Shown: piece by piece, positions 1-9,464 of the stretch
Position numbering within the stretch: the first letter of the stretch is position 1
How the letters are laid out: every line of letters starts with the position of its first letter
Assembly (NCBI RefSeq): GCF_013004105.1
Contig: NZ_CP053085.1
Location: 124,001-188,000 of the forward strand
Direction of reading: 5' to 3'
From: Gemmatimonas groenlandica
GTDB lineage: Bacteria > Gemmatimonadota > Gemmatimonadetes > Gemmatimonadales > Gemmatimonadaceae
DNA length: 64,000 bases
Notes under the pieces: model-generated
What the model saw: the letters and a program-made list of their open reading frames with translations, nothing else
What the model was told of the DNA's origin: nothing
Databases searched by the model: none
Made by a program: the position numbers and the translations under genes

Positions 1-197
1 CAGAGCAATCGCAGCGTGCCCACACCGCGCACCAGATCGGCGCTGGTCGTGAGCGTCTCGATGCCGAAGCGCTCGCGCCCGTCGGCGGCGAGCCTGGTGG
101 GGGGCGCGGTGAAGCCCAGAGCCTGGGCGATCGGACGCAGCGACTCGCGAGAGTCGGCCTGCGCAAGCAGTTGGGCGGCGGCGCGGAGTGTGAGCAC
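1..197 (-). CDS. N-terminal fragment of an unrecognised protein, cut by the window edge
   Basis: Read on the minus strand from a GTG at 197, the frame stays open to the window edge and most codons end in G or C, as in real genes here. The visible 65 residues are rich in Ala, Leu and Arg and contain 'LRPIAQALGF', with no motif that I can assign. The frame is also open upstream of 197, so the GTG is only the first plausible start. The plus-strand frame over the same bases gives an Arg/Ser-rich product typical of a shadow frame. Function unknown; the rest of the gene lies left of the window. Confidence 0.45.
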   Translation of the reverse strand, partial: MLTLRAAAQLLAQADSRESLRPIAQALGFTAPPTRLAADGRERFGIETLTTSADLVRGVGTLRLL

Positions 198-370
198 GCC
201 GCCACAGTGGGAGCAGTCCCGCGAACGTGTGTCACCCGAAGTGCGCAGGCGGTGCTTTCACAGCGCACGGCGGTATGGACTATCTTACAATGGGCCTCTG
301 CCGCGCTCCCGGCCTGCCGTACAGCCTAGAGTTTGTCGCGGCGCTCTTCCTCCTCATCGCACGTTCTCCC

Positions 371-1216
371 ATGCCCGTTTGCTGGCTCAACGGATCCTTC
401 GTCGCCGAACAGGACGCGCAGGTGTCCATCTTCGATCGCGGTCTGCTGTTCGGCGACGGCGTGTACGAAGTCGCGGCCGTGTTGAATGGCACACTGCTCG
501 ATGCCGACCGGCACCTCGTTCGGCTGGGCCGCTCGCTGGCCGCGATCGGCATCCCGAATACGCAGCCGGCCGCGGCGTGGCTGGGCGTGATGCAGCAGCT
601 CGCCACCGACAACGGGGTCCGCGAAGGATTGGTTTATCTGCAGGTCACGCGCGGCGTGGCCGAGCGGGATTTTCCGTTCCCGGCGCACGTGACGCCAACC
701 ATGTTCGCGTACGCGCGACCGAAGCTGCTACGCGCCGATCCGAATGCGTCGGGCGTGCGTCTGCTCACGGTGCCGGACATGCGCTGGAACCGGTGTGACA
801 TCAAGAGCACCAGTATGCTGGCGCAAGTGCTCGCCAAGCAGGCCGCGCGCGCCGGTGGGGCCTTCGAAGCGATGATGCACGAAGACGGACTTGTGACCGA
901 AGGCGGCTCGAGTAACCTGTGGATCGTGAACGACGGCGTCGTGCAGACGCGTCCGCTCTCGAGCGATATTCTCGCCGGCATCACGCGCGATGTCGTGCTC
1001 GAACTCGCCCACGCCGCGGGCGTGCCGGTGCGCGAGCGGGCATTCACCGTGGCGCAGGCGAAGGCGGCCGACGAGTGCTTCATGAGTAGCGCCACGAGCT
1101 TCATTCTGCCGGTCACGACGATCGACCACGATGCCGTGCGCGCCGGCGCTCCTGGCGCCATCACGCAGCGGTTGCGCGCGGCCTACCTCGAACGCGCCGA
1201 CCGGCTCACGCAGTAG
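371..1216 (+). CDS. dat: D-amino-acid (D-alanine) aminotransferase, PLP fold type IV
   Basis: 281 residues, the usual length for class IV aminotransferases, which interconvert D-alanine and D-glutamate for peptidoglycan or act on branched-chain amino acids. The N-terminus has 'DRGLLFGDGVYE', typical of the family. Lys145 in 'CDIKSTSML' fits the PLP-binding lysine, and 'VTEGGSSNLW' supplies the conserved Glu and phosphate-binding segment. The start is the ATG at 371; an upstream extension to 227 lacks family similarity. The D-amino-acid role is favoured over IlvE by 'CDIKS' and length, but substrate is inferred. It stands alone, convergent with the next gene. Confidence 0.85.
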   Translation: MPVCWLNGSFVAEQDAQVSIFDRGLLFGDGVYEVAAVLNGTLLDADRHLVRLGRSLAAIGIPNTQPAAAWLGVMQQLATDNGVREGLVYLQVTRGVAERDFPFPAHVTPTMFAYARPKLLRADPNASGVRLLTVPDMRWNRCDIKSTSMLAQVLAKQAARAGGAFEAMMHEDGLVTEGGSSNLWIVNDGVVQTRPLSSDILAGITRDVVLELAHAAGVPVRERAFTVAQAKAADECFMSSATSFILPVTTIDHDAVRAGAPGAITQRLRAAYLERADRLTQ

Positions 1217-1244
1217 CGCGCGACCGCACCAGTGCGCGACCGCT

Positions 1245-2471
1245 TTACTGCGACACGTAGCCGCGGTCTTTCCAGCGCACGTTGTTGCCGCGCGCGATCG
1301 CGCTCACGCAGATCGCCAGCACGATGGCCCCGCCCAGCGGCGCGAGCAGCGCGCGGCGCATCGGGTCCCCGTTGATCCGGTTCGCGGCGGCGAATGACGT
1401 GAGCACCGCCGCGCTGCTCGCGCCGCTCCAGAGCAGCAGGGCAGTGCTCGCGGTGCCGCCCGTGGCCATCGCGAGCACACACCACGTGAGCGTCACGAAC
1501 GGCATCAGCACACCCAGTGGAAACGACAGCAGGAAGAGCGGGTAGAGCCGCTGCCCCACCGCACCCCACCACATCGCGTGTCGGCCACCCGCGTACATGT
1601 TCTTGCCCCAGCCCTTCATGAGACTGGCCAGGCCATCGTACATGCGCGTGCTCAGCTGACGAATGCCAAGCGCCAGCGACACCCGATCGCCACGCGCTTG
1701 AATCGCCTGCGCCATCATCACGTCTTCGGCCACGAATCCACGTACTGGCTCGTGGCCGCCGATCGCGTCATACACGCGTCGCGACAGCATGAAGCACTGC
1801 CCGTTGGCGACGACATCGCGCCGATCGGTCGCCCGCTCCATGGCTTCCGCCCCACCGTACCGCGTGAGAATGAGCGTGAACACCGACGGCTGCACCGCGC
1901 GCTCCCACACGGTGCCCATCTCCTGGTGTCCCGCTACCGATAGCAATTCGGCGTCGCGGCGCTCGCGCATGCGCACCATGCGTCCCACCAGCTCGGGAGC
2001 GTGACGCGTATCGGCGTCGGTGAAGAGCAAAAGCGATCCGGTGGCGTAGGCCGCGCCCGACTGACAGGCCCACTGCTTTCCGAACCAGCCGGCGGGAAGA
2101 TCGGGGGCGTTCACGATCTTCACTCTGGAGTCGTCGGCCGCCGCCTCGCGCGCGAGCACGCCGGTGCCATCCGTGGAGTGATCGTCGACCACGATGAGCT
2201 CGAGGTCGGGCCAGGTCGACGCGCGAATGCTGCGGATGCAGGCCGCGATATGGACCGCCTCGTTGCGCGCGGGGAGCACGATGCTGACCCGCGGCGTCGG
2301 TGCGGCGGTGAGTGCCTGCACGTCGATGTCGTCGAGGCTTGGGGTCGTGCGGAGGCGGGCCGCGAGCACGAACGGAGCGGCCACCCAGGGCGTGGCGGCG
2401 ATGGCCACCGCTGCGGCGCCCAGCAGCGAGATCGGCGACAGACCCGGGAGAAAGCTCAGCATGATCCGCAT
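1245..2471 (-). CDS. membrane-anchored family 2 glycosyltransferase (HpnB/CrtQ-like)
   Basis: About 408 residues. An N-terminal membrane segment is followed by a GT-A domain with 'VSIVLPARNE', the 'VVDDHSTDGT' nucleotide-binding Asp pair and 'LLFTDADTRH' (DxD). The C-terminal third holds several hydrophobic helices and ends 'NNVRWKDRGY', an ending seen in hopanoid- and carotenoid-associated GT2 enzymes. It probably moves a sugar onto a lipid at the cytoplasmic membrane; the lipid is not deducible. ATG 2471 was chosen; an in-frame GTG at 2507 adds 12 unremarkable residues. It is divergent from the LD-carboxypeptidase gene, so the 100-base gap should hold both promoters. Confidence 0.78.
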   Translation of the reverse strand: MRIMLSFLPGLSPISLLGAAAVAIAATPWVAAPFVLAARLRTTPSLDDIDVQALTAAPTPRVSIVLPARNEAVHIAACIRSIRASTWPDLELIVVDDHSTDGTGVLAREAAADDSRVKIVNAPDLPAGWFGKQWACQSGAAYATGSLLLFTDADTRHAPELVGRMVRMRERRDAELLSVAGHQEMGTVWERAVQPSVFTLILTRYGGAEAMERATDRRDVVANGQCFMLSRRVYDAIGGHEPVRGFVAEDVMMAQAIQARGDRVSLALGIRQLSTRMYDGLASLMKGWGKNMYAGGRHAMWWGAVGQRLYPLFLLSFPLGVLMPFVTLTWCVLAMATGGTASTALLLWSGASSAAVLTSFAAANRINGDPMRRALLAPLGGAIVLAICVSAIARGNNVRWKDRGYVSQ

Positions 2472-2572
2472 AAGCTGGCGGTCCGGCTCGGTAAACGGCA
2501 CCGCCACCCGTGCATCGTGACGAGTCGGGGCAATTCCGTTGCTCCCCCGAGTCAGGACCGATACGTTCCGAC

Positions 2573-3556
2573 ATGGTCGCGGCTGCTGGTACTTTCGATC
2601 TTCCCGAGGGCGATCCTCGCGACGCGCACCACGCGCGCTCCCTGCGAGTGCCGCCGCCGCTGACTGCCGGCGCCCGGATCGCGATGATCTCCCCCTCCGG
2701 TCCGTTGCAGGGACCCCACGAGCTCGAACGCGCAGTCGCCACGGCCGAATCGCTGGGATGGGAGGTTCAGGTCGGTCAACACGCGCTGCTTCGCACCGGC
2801 TATTTCGCCGGTGACGATGCCCAGCGTGGCGACGATCTCCTCGACGCGCTGCAGGACGACCGTATCGACGGGATCTGGTGCCTTCGGGGCGGCTACGGCG
2901 CCGCGCGGCTGCTTCCGCGCTTGTCCGCGGAGCTGTTGCAGCGTCACCCGAAGGCGTTGATCGGCTATTCCGACATCACCGCGCTCCACGCCGCGTGGCA
3001 ACGCGCCGGCCTCGTGAGTTATCACGGTCCCACCGCGCGCGCGCCCCTTTCGGCGTTCTCGCGCGATTCGCTCGTGCGTGCGCTGCAGAACGGCACCGAC
3101 AGTTGCGGCGAGGCGCCCGATGCGCGCATGGTGCATGGTGGTCGCGCGACCGGACGACTGGTCGGCGGTAATCTCGCGCTCGTGTCATCGCTCTGCGGGA
3201 CGCCGTGGGCGATCGATTGTCGTGACGCGATCGTCGTGCTGGAGGATATCGGTGAGGCCACCTATCGACTTGATCGCATGCTCACGCAGCTGCGGCTGGC
3301 CGGCGCGTTCGAGGGCTGTGTCGGCGTGGCGTTCGGACACTGCACCGATTGTCCCGATACCACCGAGGATGGCACGCGGACGGTCGACGCGATCGTGACC
3401 GAGCTGGCCGACGCGTTACAGGTCCCGACGCTGCAGGGCATTCCGGTTGGACATATTTCCGACCAGTGGACGGTGCCGTTCGGCGCGATTGCCACGTTGG
3501 ATGCCGACGCGCGAACGCTGTCCGTTCTCACTGCCACTGTTACGCGCTTTCACTGA
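2573..3556 (+). CDS. ldcA: LD-carboxypeptidase, peptidase family S66
   Basis: 327 residues. S66 enzymes remove the terminal D-Ala from tetrapeptide muropeptides during cell-wall recycling. The Ser-Glu-His triad is visible: Ser133 in 'GYSDIT', Glu224 in 'VLEDIGEATYR' and His256 in 'FGHCTDC'. The N-terminus 'GARIAMISPSGP' and 'CLRGGYGAARLLP' (about residue 105) are family signatures. ATG 2573 is chosen over the in-frame ATG 2510 because conserved sequence starts about 30 residues later and the extra residues look like leader. Only 20 bases separate it from the rhodanese gene, so co-transcription is likely. Confidence 0.88.
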   Translation: MVAAAGTFDLPEGDPRDAHHARSLRVPPPLTAGARIAMISPSGPLQGPHELERAVATAESLGWEVQVGQHALLRTGYFAGDDAQRGDDLLDALQDDRIDGIWCLRGGYGAARLLPRLSAELLQRHPKALIGYSDITALHAAWQRAGLVSYHGPTARAPLSAFSRDSLVRALQNGTDSCGEAPDARMVHGGRATGRLVGGNLALVSSLCGTPWAIDCRDAIVVLEDIGEATYRLDRMLTQLRLAGAFEGCVGVAFGHCTDCPDTTEDGTRTVDAIVTELADALQVPTLQGIPVGHISDQWTVPFGAIATLDADARTLSVLTATVTRFH

Positions 3557-3576
3557 CTCACCAGACGAGCACGCAT

Positions 3577-3933
3577 ATGAAGACCGCACAGCAACTCATC
3601 GCCGAAGCGAAGGCGAGCATCTCGGAAGTCACCGCGCGCGAAGTGCAGGACCGTCTCGCCGCCGGTGAACCGGTCGTGCTCATCGACATTCGCGAACAGA
3701 ACGAGTGGAACCTCGGGCACGCGGCGCCGGCGCAGTACATCGGGCGCGGTGTGCTCGAGAGCCAGATCGAATCGCGCGTGCCCCGTGACGCGCAGGTCGT
3801 GCTCATGTGCGCCAGCGGCAATCGCTCGGCGCTCTCGGCCCGCACGTTGCACGAGATGGGCTATACGAACGTGGCGTCGCTGGCCGGTGGATTCCGTGAT
3901 TGGGTCGCCTCCGGTGGCGCGGTGGCCGACTGA
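3577..3933 (+). CDS. single-domain rhodanese-like protein
   Basis: 118 residues, one rhodanese domain. Residues 15-40 hold 'VLIDIREQNEWNLGHA', and the active-site loop 'MCASGNRSA' places the persulfide-forming cysteine at Cys78. Such proteins move sulfane sulfur between partners in the cytoplasm; the physiological acceptor cannot be told from sequence. No signal peptide. The start is the ATG at 3577. Its 3' end overlaps the reading frame of the Nudix gene, suggesting translational coupling. Confidence 0.88.
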   Translation: MKTAQQLIAEAKASISEVTAREVQDRLAAGEPVVLIDIREQNEWNLGHAAPAQYIGRGVLESQIESRVPRDAQVVLMCASGNRSALSARTLHEMGYTNVASLAGGFRDWVASGGAVAD

Positions 3934-4550
3934 GCGACTCAGCGCGCGACCAACTCTTGCAGCGCGCACTGCAGCACGCCGACGTATCACGGCTCGCGAG
4001 GCGACTGGCGAGCCGTGTCCCGGTCGATGCGTCACCGGTGGCCGAGTCACGGCTCGCCGCGGTGTCCGCCGTATTGCGCGTGGTCGATGATGAGCCCGAG
4101 CTGTTGTTCATCAAACGCGCGGAGCTGGAGCGCGATCCGTGGAGCGGACACATGGCGTTCCCGGGAGGCCGTCTCGAACCCGGTGACGCTTCTCTCGAAG
4201 TCACCGCCGTCCGCGAAACGCAGGAAGAGCTCGCGCTCGATCTCACCCTGGGACGTATGCTCGGGCGCCTCGATGATCTGGCGCCACGCAATCGATCGCT
4301 GCCGCCGATCATCGTCAGGCCCTTTGTGGCCATCGTCGAGCCCGACGTAACGCTTACGCCCAGCGAAGAAGTCGCGGCCACCTTCTGGGTCCCGCTGTCG
4401 CGACTGCAGCATGACAGCTCGAAGGCCGAATACGTCGTGGAGATCAATGGCAATCGCGCCACGTTTCCGGCGTTTCGCGTGGAGCAGCACATCGTGTGGG
4501 GACTGACGGAACGCATCGTCCGCCAGCTCCTCGCCCTCGTCGGTCCGTAG
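3900..4550 (+). CDS. Nudix hydrolase, CoA pyrophosphatase-like
   Basis: Up to 216 residues. The Nudix box 'GGRLEPGDASLEVTAVRETQ' continues as 'EELAL' and gives the Mg-binding Glu residues; 'PWSGHMAFPGG' just before it is the pattern typical of NudL/YeaB CoA pyrophosphatases, which cleave CoA to phosphopantetheine and 3',5'-ADP. Substrate is therefore inferred. Start is uncertain: no ATG exists in the first 150 bases, so candidates are TTG 3900 (inside the rhodanese gene) or CTG 3930, which overlaps the rhodanese stop. Either implies reinitiation after the rhodanese gene. Confidence 0.83.
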   Translation: MGRLRWRGGRLSDSARDQLLQRALQHADVSRLARRLASRVPVDASPVAESRLAAVSAVLRVVDDEPELLFIKRAELERDPWSGHMAFPGGRLEPGDASLEVTAVRETQEELALDLTLGRMLGRLDDLAPRNRSLPPIIVRPFVAIVEPDVTLTPSEEVAATFWVPLSRLQHDSSKAEYVVEINGNRATFPAFRVEQHIVWGLTERIVRQLLALVGP

Positions 4551-4599
4551 TACCAGCAGCAGCACCACCAGTGCACTTCTCCGTACCACACTCGAGGGC

Positions 4600-6393
4600 A
4601 TGACGTTGCCGACGTGTTTCGCGCTTCTCCGTTCCGCTCGTCCAGCGGCCACGATGGCCATTCTTCTCACGGGGAGCATGGCCGCCGGCTGCATGCGCCC
4701 GTCGGCCACGTCCGTCGCGCCGATGTCGGGGAAGCGCGTCGAGAGCGACCGCGGCATGGTAGCCGCTTCGCATCCCGATGCGGCTGCCGCCGGTGCGGCC
4801 ATCCTCGCGCAAGGCGGCAACGCCGTCGACGCGTTTGCGGCGACGGCTTTCGCGCTCTCCGTGACCGACGTCTCGCAGACGGGACTCGGCGGTGGTGGCG
4901 CGATGACCTTCTTCAATGCGAAGACCAACACGGTCGAGCATCTGTCGTTCTATCCGCGGGCGGGGGAAGACGCAGCATGGGCACGCGCTGATACCTCGCG
5001 CGGCCGTCGTCCGGGACGCGCCGCCGCCACCCCCGGCATGGTTGGCGGCGTGCTCGACGCGCATACCAGGTGGGGCAAGCTCACGCGCGCGCAGGTGATG
5101 GCGCCGGCCATCGCCTTGGCGCGCGACGGATTCATCGTGTCGCCGTTGCTGGCGCGTACTATCGTGTCGTCACGTGACAAGCTGATGGCCGATTCTCTGG
5201 CGGCCGCGCGGTTCATGCCGCGTGGCGAGGCGCTGCGGCCCGGTGACCGGCTCATCCAGCCGGAACTCGCGGCCACCCTGCAACGCATCGCAAGTGACGG
5301 CGCCACGGTGTTCTACAACGGGGGGATCGCGGAGCGACTGTCGGCGAAGGTCAAGGCGCAGGGTGGCCTGATCACCGTGCGCGACATGAATACGTATTTC
5401 GTCACGTCGATGCGGCCGCTCTGCACGATGTGGCGTGGATACACACTGCTGGGCGCGCCGCCGCCGATGGGTGGCGCGTCGGTGCTCGAGATGCTGCAGA
5501 TGGCCGATGCCTCGGGCGTCGCCGATGCCGGATCGTTCACCGAGAACGGCGCGGCGGTCGCGAAGCTCGCCGACATCATGCGCATCGGAAACGCCGACGC
5601 GGGTGACTATCGCGGCGATCCGGCGGCGCAGCGCGTACCCGCCCACGGCGTCGTGCATCCCGGCTTTGCGCGGCAGCGCGCGGGACTCGTTGGCGGTGCG
5701 CTGCCCGACACGGCTGTCGCGGGGAATCCGTGGGCCTTCGATACGCTCGCGTCGCCGGGAAACTGCGGAAAGTTCAATCCGTATCCAGCGTCAGCGGTAT
5801 TGCGCACCGGTTCCGGCAACAACGCGCCGCGCGACACCACAACGGTCGAGGAAGGTCAGAGCTTCACGTCACACCTCGCCGTGGTGGACGGCGACGGCAG
5901 TGCAGTGTCGGCCACGACCACCGTTGGCGTGCTCTTTGGCTCGGGCGTGTACACCGACGGGTTCTTCCTGAACTCGGCGGGCAACAACTTTGATGCGGCG
6001 ACGCGTGGCACCAATCGCTATGCGAACTCCACGATGTCACCCACGCTCATTCTCGACGGCGACAAGGTGCGTCTCGTCGTCGGTGCCGCCGGCTCGCAGT
6101 ACATTCAGCCGGCGATTACGCAGGTCACGATTCGCATGCTCGCGTTCGGCGAGGATCCGGCCGTTGCGCTGTCGGCGCCGCGCATCCACGCCAGCGAAAA
6201 CACGAAGGAAGTCGAAGTCGAGCCGGGCTTCGCGACCAGCGTGTATCAGGCGCTCGTGACGCGTGGATATGCACCGTCGAGCCGGGTGCGCGACATCAGC
6301 TTCGGCGGTGTGCACGCGGTGTTCGTGCGCAAAGACGGCAAGCGGATCGGCGTGGCCGACCCGCGACGCGACGGAACCGCCGCGGGCTGGTAA
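4600..6393 (+). CDS. ggt: gamma-glutamyltranspeptidase, predicted lipoprotein
   Basis: 597 residues, the usual proenzyme size. Ggt hydrolyses or transfers the gamma-glutamyl group of glutathione outside the cytoplasmic membrane and matures by autocleavage into two subunits. The N-terminus has a hydrophobic stretch and lipobox 'SMAAGC' with Cys31, so it is probably lipid-anchored. 'ASHPDAAAAG', 'GGNAVDAFAA' and 'QTGLGGGG' mark the large subunit. The predicted cleavage site and nucleophile is Thr423 in 'SFTSHLAVVDGDG' (Ser replaces the second Thr of the usual TTH). A second ATG at 4654 is possible but would shorten the signal. Ends just before hairpin 6414-6438. Confidence 0.88.
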   Translation: MTLPTCFALLRSARPAATMAILLTGSMAAGCMRPSATSVAPMSGKRVESDRGMVAASHPDAAAAGAAILAQGGNAVDAFAATAFALSVTDVSQTGLGGGGAMTFFNAKTNTVEHLSFYPRAGEDAAWARADTSRGRRPGRAAATPGMVGGVLDAHTRWGKLTRAQVMAPAIALARDGFIVSPLLARTIVSSRDKLMADSLAAARFMPRGEALRPGDRLIQPELAATLQRIASDGATVFYNGGIAERLSAKVKAQGGLITVRDMNTYFVTSMRPLCTMWRGYTLLGAPPPMGGASVLEMLQMADASGVADAGSFTENGAAVAKLADIMRIGNADAGDYRGDPAAQRVPAHGVVHPGFARQRAGLVGGALPDTAVAGNPWAFDTLASPGNCGKFNPYPASAVLRTGSGNNAPRDTTTVEEGQSFTSHLAVVDGDGSAVSATTTVGVLFGSGVYTDGFFLNSAGNNFDAATRGTNRYANSTMSPTLILDGDKVRLVVGAAGSQYIQPAITQVTIRMLAFGEDPAVALSAPRIHASENTKEVEVEPGFATSVYQALVTRGYAPSSRVRDISFGGVHAVFVRKDGKRIGVADPRRDGTAAGW

Positions 6394-6413
6394 TCGGTCT
6401 CACGCTCGAGCAT

Positions 6414-6438
6414 CCGGGCCACGAACTACGTGGCCCGG
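6414..6438. terminator. hairpin between convergent genes
   Basis: A perfect 10-bp stem (CCGGGCCACG, loop AACTA) lies between ggt and the convergent LuxR-type gene, whose stop codon is in the loop. There is no T-run on either side, so it is a candidate bidirectional terminator or 3' stabilising hairpin. Confidence 0.55.
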
Positions 6439-9400
6439 TGCAGTCCCTGGTCCCGAGCGAGGTCGCCCAGCGCCGTACGATCACGCACGTCGAGCTTGTC
6501 GAAGATGTTGGCGAGATGCGTGCCTGCCGTTCGCGCGGTGATGCCGAGCCGGGCGCCGATTTCCTTGTTGCTGAGCCGCTGCGCGACGAGCCGTACAATG
6601 TCGAATTCACGTGGCGTGAGTGTGGCCAGTCGAGAGCTGTGCTGGTCGCTGGCCACCTTTCCGCCGAGTGACCGCAGCACCGTCCGCGCTTCCTCTGCCG
6701 CCGGCCGGGCACCAAGGCGTTCGAGCATCTGCAGCGCTTCCTGAGCTTCGTGTTTGGCGTCGGTCAGGGCGCCCGAGAGCTGCAACGCACGGGCGAGTCG
6801 CAGGCGCGTGCGCGCGGCGTCGTACGGATACGGCACCGCTTCCAGTGTGGCCACCGCGCGCTGCAGCAACAGAATCGCGTCGGCCGTTCGCTCTTCACGC
6901 AGGGCATACGCGCCGTCGATGACCAGCACCCACGCGGCGCCGATAGGGTGCGCGAGATGTGTCGCGTCGTGCTCGAGCCGGCGGCGCACCGCACGCAACG
7001 TGACGTCGTCTCCGACCGCCAGCGCCGCCTCGGCCAACGTCGGCAGAAGTCGATACACCGCCCACGCGATATAGCCGGTACGATCCGCGATGGCGATAGC
7101 CGTCTGTCCGAGGGCGAGTGCCTGCGCGTGCTCGCCGACCGAGCTGAGGTAGGATGTGCGCGCGACGCATGCGGGCAGTACGCCATGCACCTCGAATGGA
7201 CGCTCGAGGTCGAGATCGGCCGCCCCGGACACCTCCCATGCGTCATCGATGAGCCGCTTGGCCGTCGCGAAGTCACCACGCTGCAAATACACGCCGCTCA
7301 CCCAGTAGAGCAGGCGCGCGAGCAGCGTCGTCTGATCGAGCGCGCGCGCCATCGCGATGGCACGCTCGCCGTCCATGATGGCGCGATCCCACTCACCGGT
7401 GCCCGCGCGGTATTCGATCACGATCTCCATGGTGCGCAGTTCGAGCAGCGGCGAGTTCAGCTCGGCGGCCAGTCGCGTCGCCTCTCTGAGATGCGTCTCG
7501 AGTGCACTGATGTGCGCGGTCAGCGCGGCCAGCACCGCCGCCGACCAATGCGCCGACCACGCCAGATTGCGCTCGCCGCTCTGCTCGGCCAGCGCCACGG
7601 CGCTCCGCGCGTGCGCCCACGCCCGATGCGCCGGCCCGGACCAGAGATGCACCATCAGCAGCATACGGTGCGCGCGGGCCAGCAATGGCACCTGTCCAAG
7701 TCGTTCGGCGATCTCGACCGCCAGCGTGATTTCCCGTTTCGCGTCCTCGGGTAGGGCGAGCGCCTGCTGACAGTCGCCCTTCGCCAAGCGGATACGTGCC
7801 ACCAAGACCTCGGTCGGCGCGATGTCGCCGACGCTCGCGTTGGCGTGTGCGAGCGCCACGTCGAAGTGGCGGATGGCCTCTTCGCGACGGCCAAGTCCCT
7901 GCTGCGCGAGGCCACGTCGACGCTCCGCGACCGCCACGCCGAGCAGGTCGCCACGGGTCTCGGCCATCGCCGACGCGCGTGCGCACATCGCGATCGCCTC
8001 GTGGTATTCGCCGAGCCGGCGATACAAGCGTGCCAGCTCGTCGAGGAGCAACGGGACCTCGGCGACGTATTCATCGAGCAGATGCTCATCGATGCGATCG
8101 AGGGCGGCCCGCAGCATGACCGCGGCTTCGCGACGCGCGAGTCGATCGAGCGCCTGTCGTCCGGCTTTGAGCAACCAGCTCACCGAGCGCGCCGTCTCCA
8201 CCCGCGAGTCCGCCTTGCGCCAGTGCGCGGCGATTGCCTCAGCCTCACGGTCGGCGCGATGTCCCGCGACCGACTCGATCGCGGCCGCGATGCTGGCGTG
8301 CAGCTCCCGTTCACGCGCGAGCCCCACGTGCGCGACCAGCGTTTGTCGCATCATCGGATGCGCCAAGTCGTACGTCACGGCTGCACCGTCAGCCTGCTCG
8401 GTCACGATGCCTTCGCCGCGCAGCTCAAGCAGCGCAATTCGGAGTGCCTCTTCCGACAATCCGCTCGTGGTGCGGACGACATCGTGCGCGGCGGTCGTGC
8501 CGATCACCGCGATCACATCGCCCACCAGCCGGGCGTTCGCGCTCAGGCGGTCCAGTCGGGCGAGCAGCACCTCGCGCACGGATGGCGGTAGCAGAAGCTG
8601 GTCGACGTGCCAGCCCACCCACACGCCGCCCTGCTCGCGCAGTTCTCCGCGGGATACCAACTCGCGGAGGGTTTGATCGACAAAGAACGGATTGCCGCGC
8701 GTCGTGTCCTGCAAGAGTGTGGCGAACGGCGCCACGGCCTCGCGCTCCACGTGAAACGCGGTCGAGAGCAACGACGCGACGTCGTCGCGTGAAAGGGGGG
8801 CCAGCCGAAGGTCGGTCACGACGCGAACAGTGCGGAGCGAGCGCAACGCCAGGCGCAGCTCCTCGTTGAGCGGACGATCCGACTCGTTCCAGCTCGCCAC
8901 CACCAGCACGCGTTCCTTGCCGAGCTGCCGGCTCACGAAGTGCAAGAGCTCGATCGACGAACTGTCGGCCCACTGCAGATTCTCCAGGCACAGCATCAAA
9001 GGCTGTCGATCAGAGAGGCGGCCAAGCAGTTGCAGAATGCTGGTGTGCAGCCGTAGGCGCTGTTCCGCCAGCGTGACGCCGTCGGTGAGACGGAGTTGCG
9101 CGAGATCCGCCTCGCTCACCAATCGGGGCGTAAGGGCCGAGAGCAAGCGTCGGTCGCCGCGTGTGAGGCGCGTGAGCGCGGCGGCGTCGAGCGTCGCGAA
9201 TAACGGCTCGAGGGCGTCGCCGAACACGGCGTACGGGATGGCCGTCTCCAGCGGATACGCGCGGCCGGTCACTACCTGCCATCCGCCCGCGGCGGCGGAT
9301 GCCGCGGTCTCTTCCACGAGCCGCGTTTTGCCGACACCACCATCGCCGCTCAGGAGCACTAGCTGCGCACGGCCGCGAGCGACTTCCGCGCGTGCGGTTC

Positions 9401-9464
9401 CGAACACGTCGAGCTCGGCGCTTCGTCCGGTAAACGGGAGTTTTGATGGCGAGGCGGCATGCAT
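6426..9464 (-). CDS. large LuxR-family regulator with AAA ATPase and helical-repeat domains
   Basis: 1012 residues. Order: AAA/STAND-type ATPase (residues 10-330) with Walker A 'SGDGGVGKT' at 39-47 and a Walker B-like 'LMLCLENLQWAD'; a long TPR-like helical region (about 400-930, rich in Ala/Leu/Arg repeats); and a C-terminal LuxR helix-turn-helix (about 948-1010) with 'LTPREFDIVRLVAQRLSNKEI'-type sequence ending in '...LARDQGLHRAT'. MalT/LAL-type proteins like this bind an inducer and ATP, then activate promoters. ATG 9464 overlaps the stop of the Omp85-like gene as TGATG, so the two are translationally coupled. Inducer and targets unknown. Confidence 0.85.
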   Translation of the reverse strand: MHAASPSKLPFTGRSAELDVFGTARAEVARGRAQLVLLSGDGGVGKTRLVEETAASAAAGGWQVVTGRAYPLETAIPYAVFGDALEPLFATLDAAALTRLTRGDRRLLSALTPRLVSEADLAQLRLTDGVTLAEQRLRLHTSILQLLGRLSDRQPLMLCLENLQWADSSSIELLHFVSRQLGKERVLVVASWNESDRPLNEELRLALRSLRTVRVVTDLRLAPLSRDDVASLLSTAFHVEREAVAPFATLLQDTTRGNPFFVDQTLRELVSRGELREQGGVWVGWHVDQLLLPPSVREVLLARLDRLSANARLVGDVIAVIGTTAAHDVVRTTSGLSEEALRIALLELRGEGIVTEQADGAAVTYDLAHPMMRQTLVAHVGLARERELHASIAAAIESVAGHRADREAEAIAAHWRKADSRVETARSVSWLLKAGRQALDRLARREAAVMLRAALDRIDEHLLDEYVAEVPLLLDELARLYRRLGEYHEAIAMCARASAMAETRGDLLGVAVAERRRGLAQQGLGRREEAIRHFDVALAHANASVGDIAPTEVLVARIRLAKGDCQQALALPEDAKREITLAVEIAERLGQVPLLARAHRMLLMVHLWSGPAHRAWAHARSAVALAEQSGERNLAWSAHWSAAVLAALTAHISALETHLREATRLAAELNSPLLELRTMEIVIEYRAGTGEWDRAIMDGERAIAMARALDQTTLLARLLYWVSGVYLQRGDFATAKRLIDDAWEVSGAADLDLERPFEVHGVLPACVARTSYLSSVGEHAQALALGQTAIAIADRTGYIAWAVYRLLPTLAEAALAVGDDVTLRAVRRRLEHDATHLAHPIGAAWVLVIDGAYALREERTADAILLLQRAVATLEAVPYPYDAARTRLRLARALQLSGALTDAKHEAQEALQMLERLGARPAAEEARTVLRSLGGKVASDQHSSRLATLTPREFDIVRLVAQRLSNKEIGARLGITARTAGTHLANIFDKLDVRDRTALGDLARDQGLHRAT

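Noticed and set aside
326-1164. Several minus-strand open frames over the aminotransferase gene
   Set aside because: Arg/Ser/Ala-rich shadow products without motifs, opposite a gene with intact PLP-binding residues.
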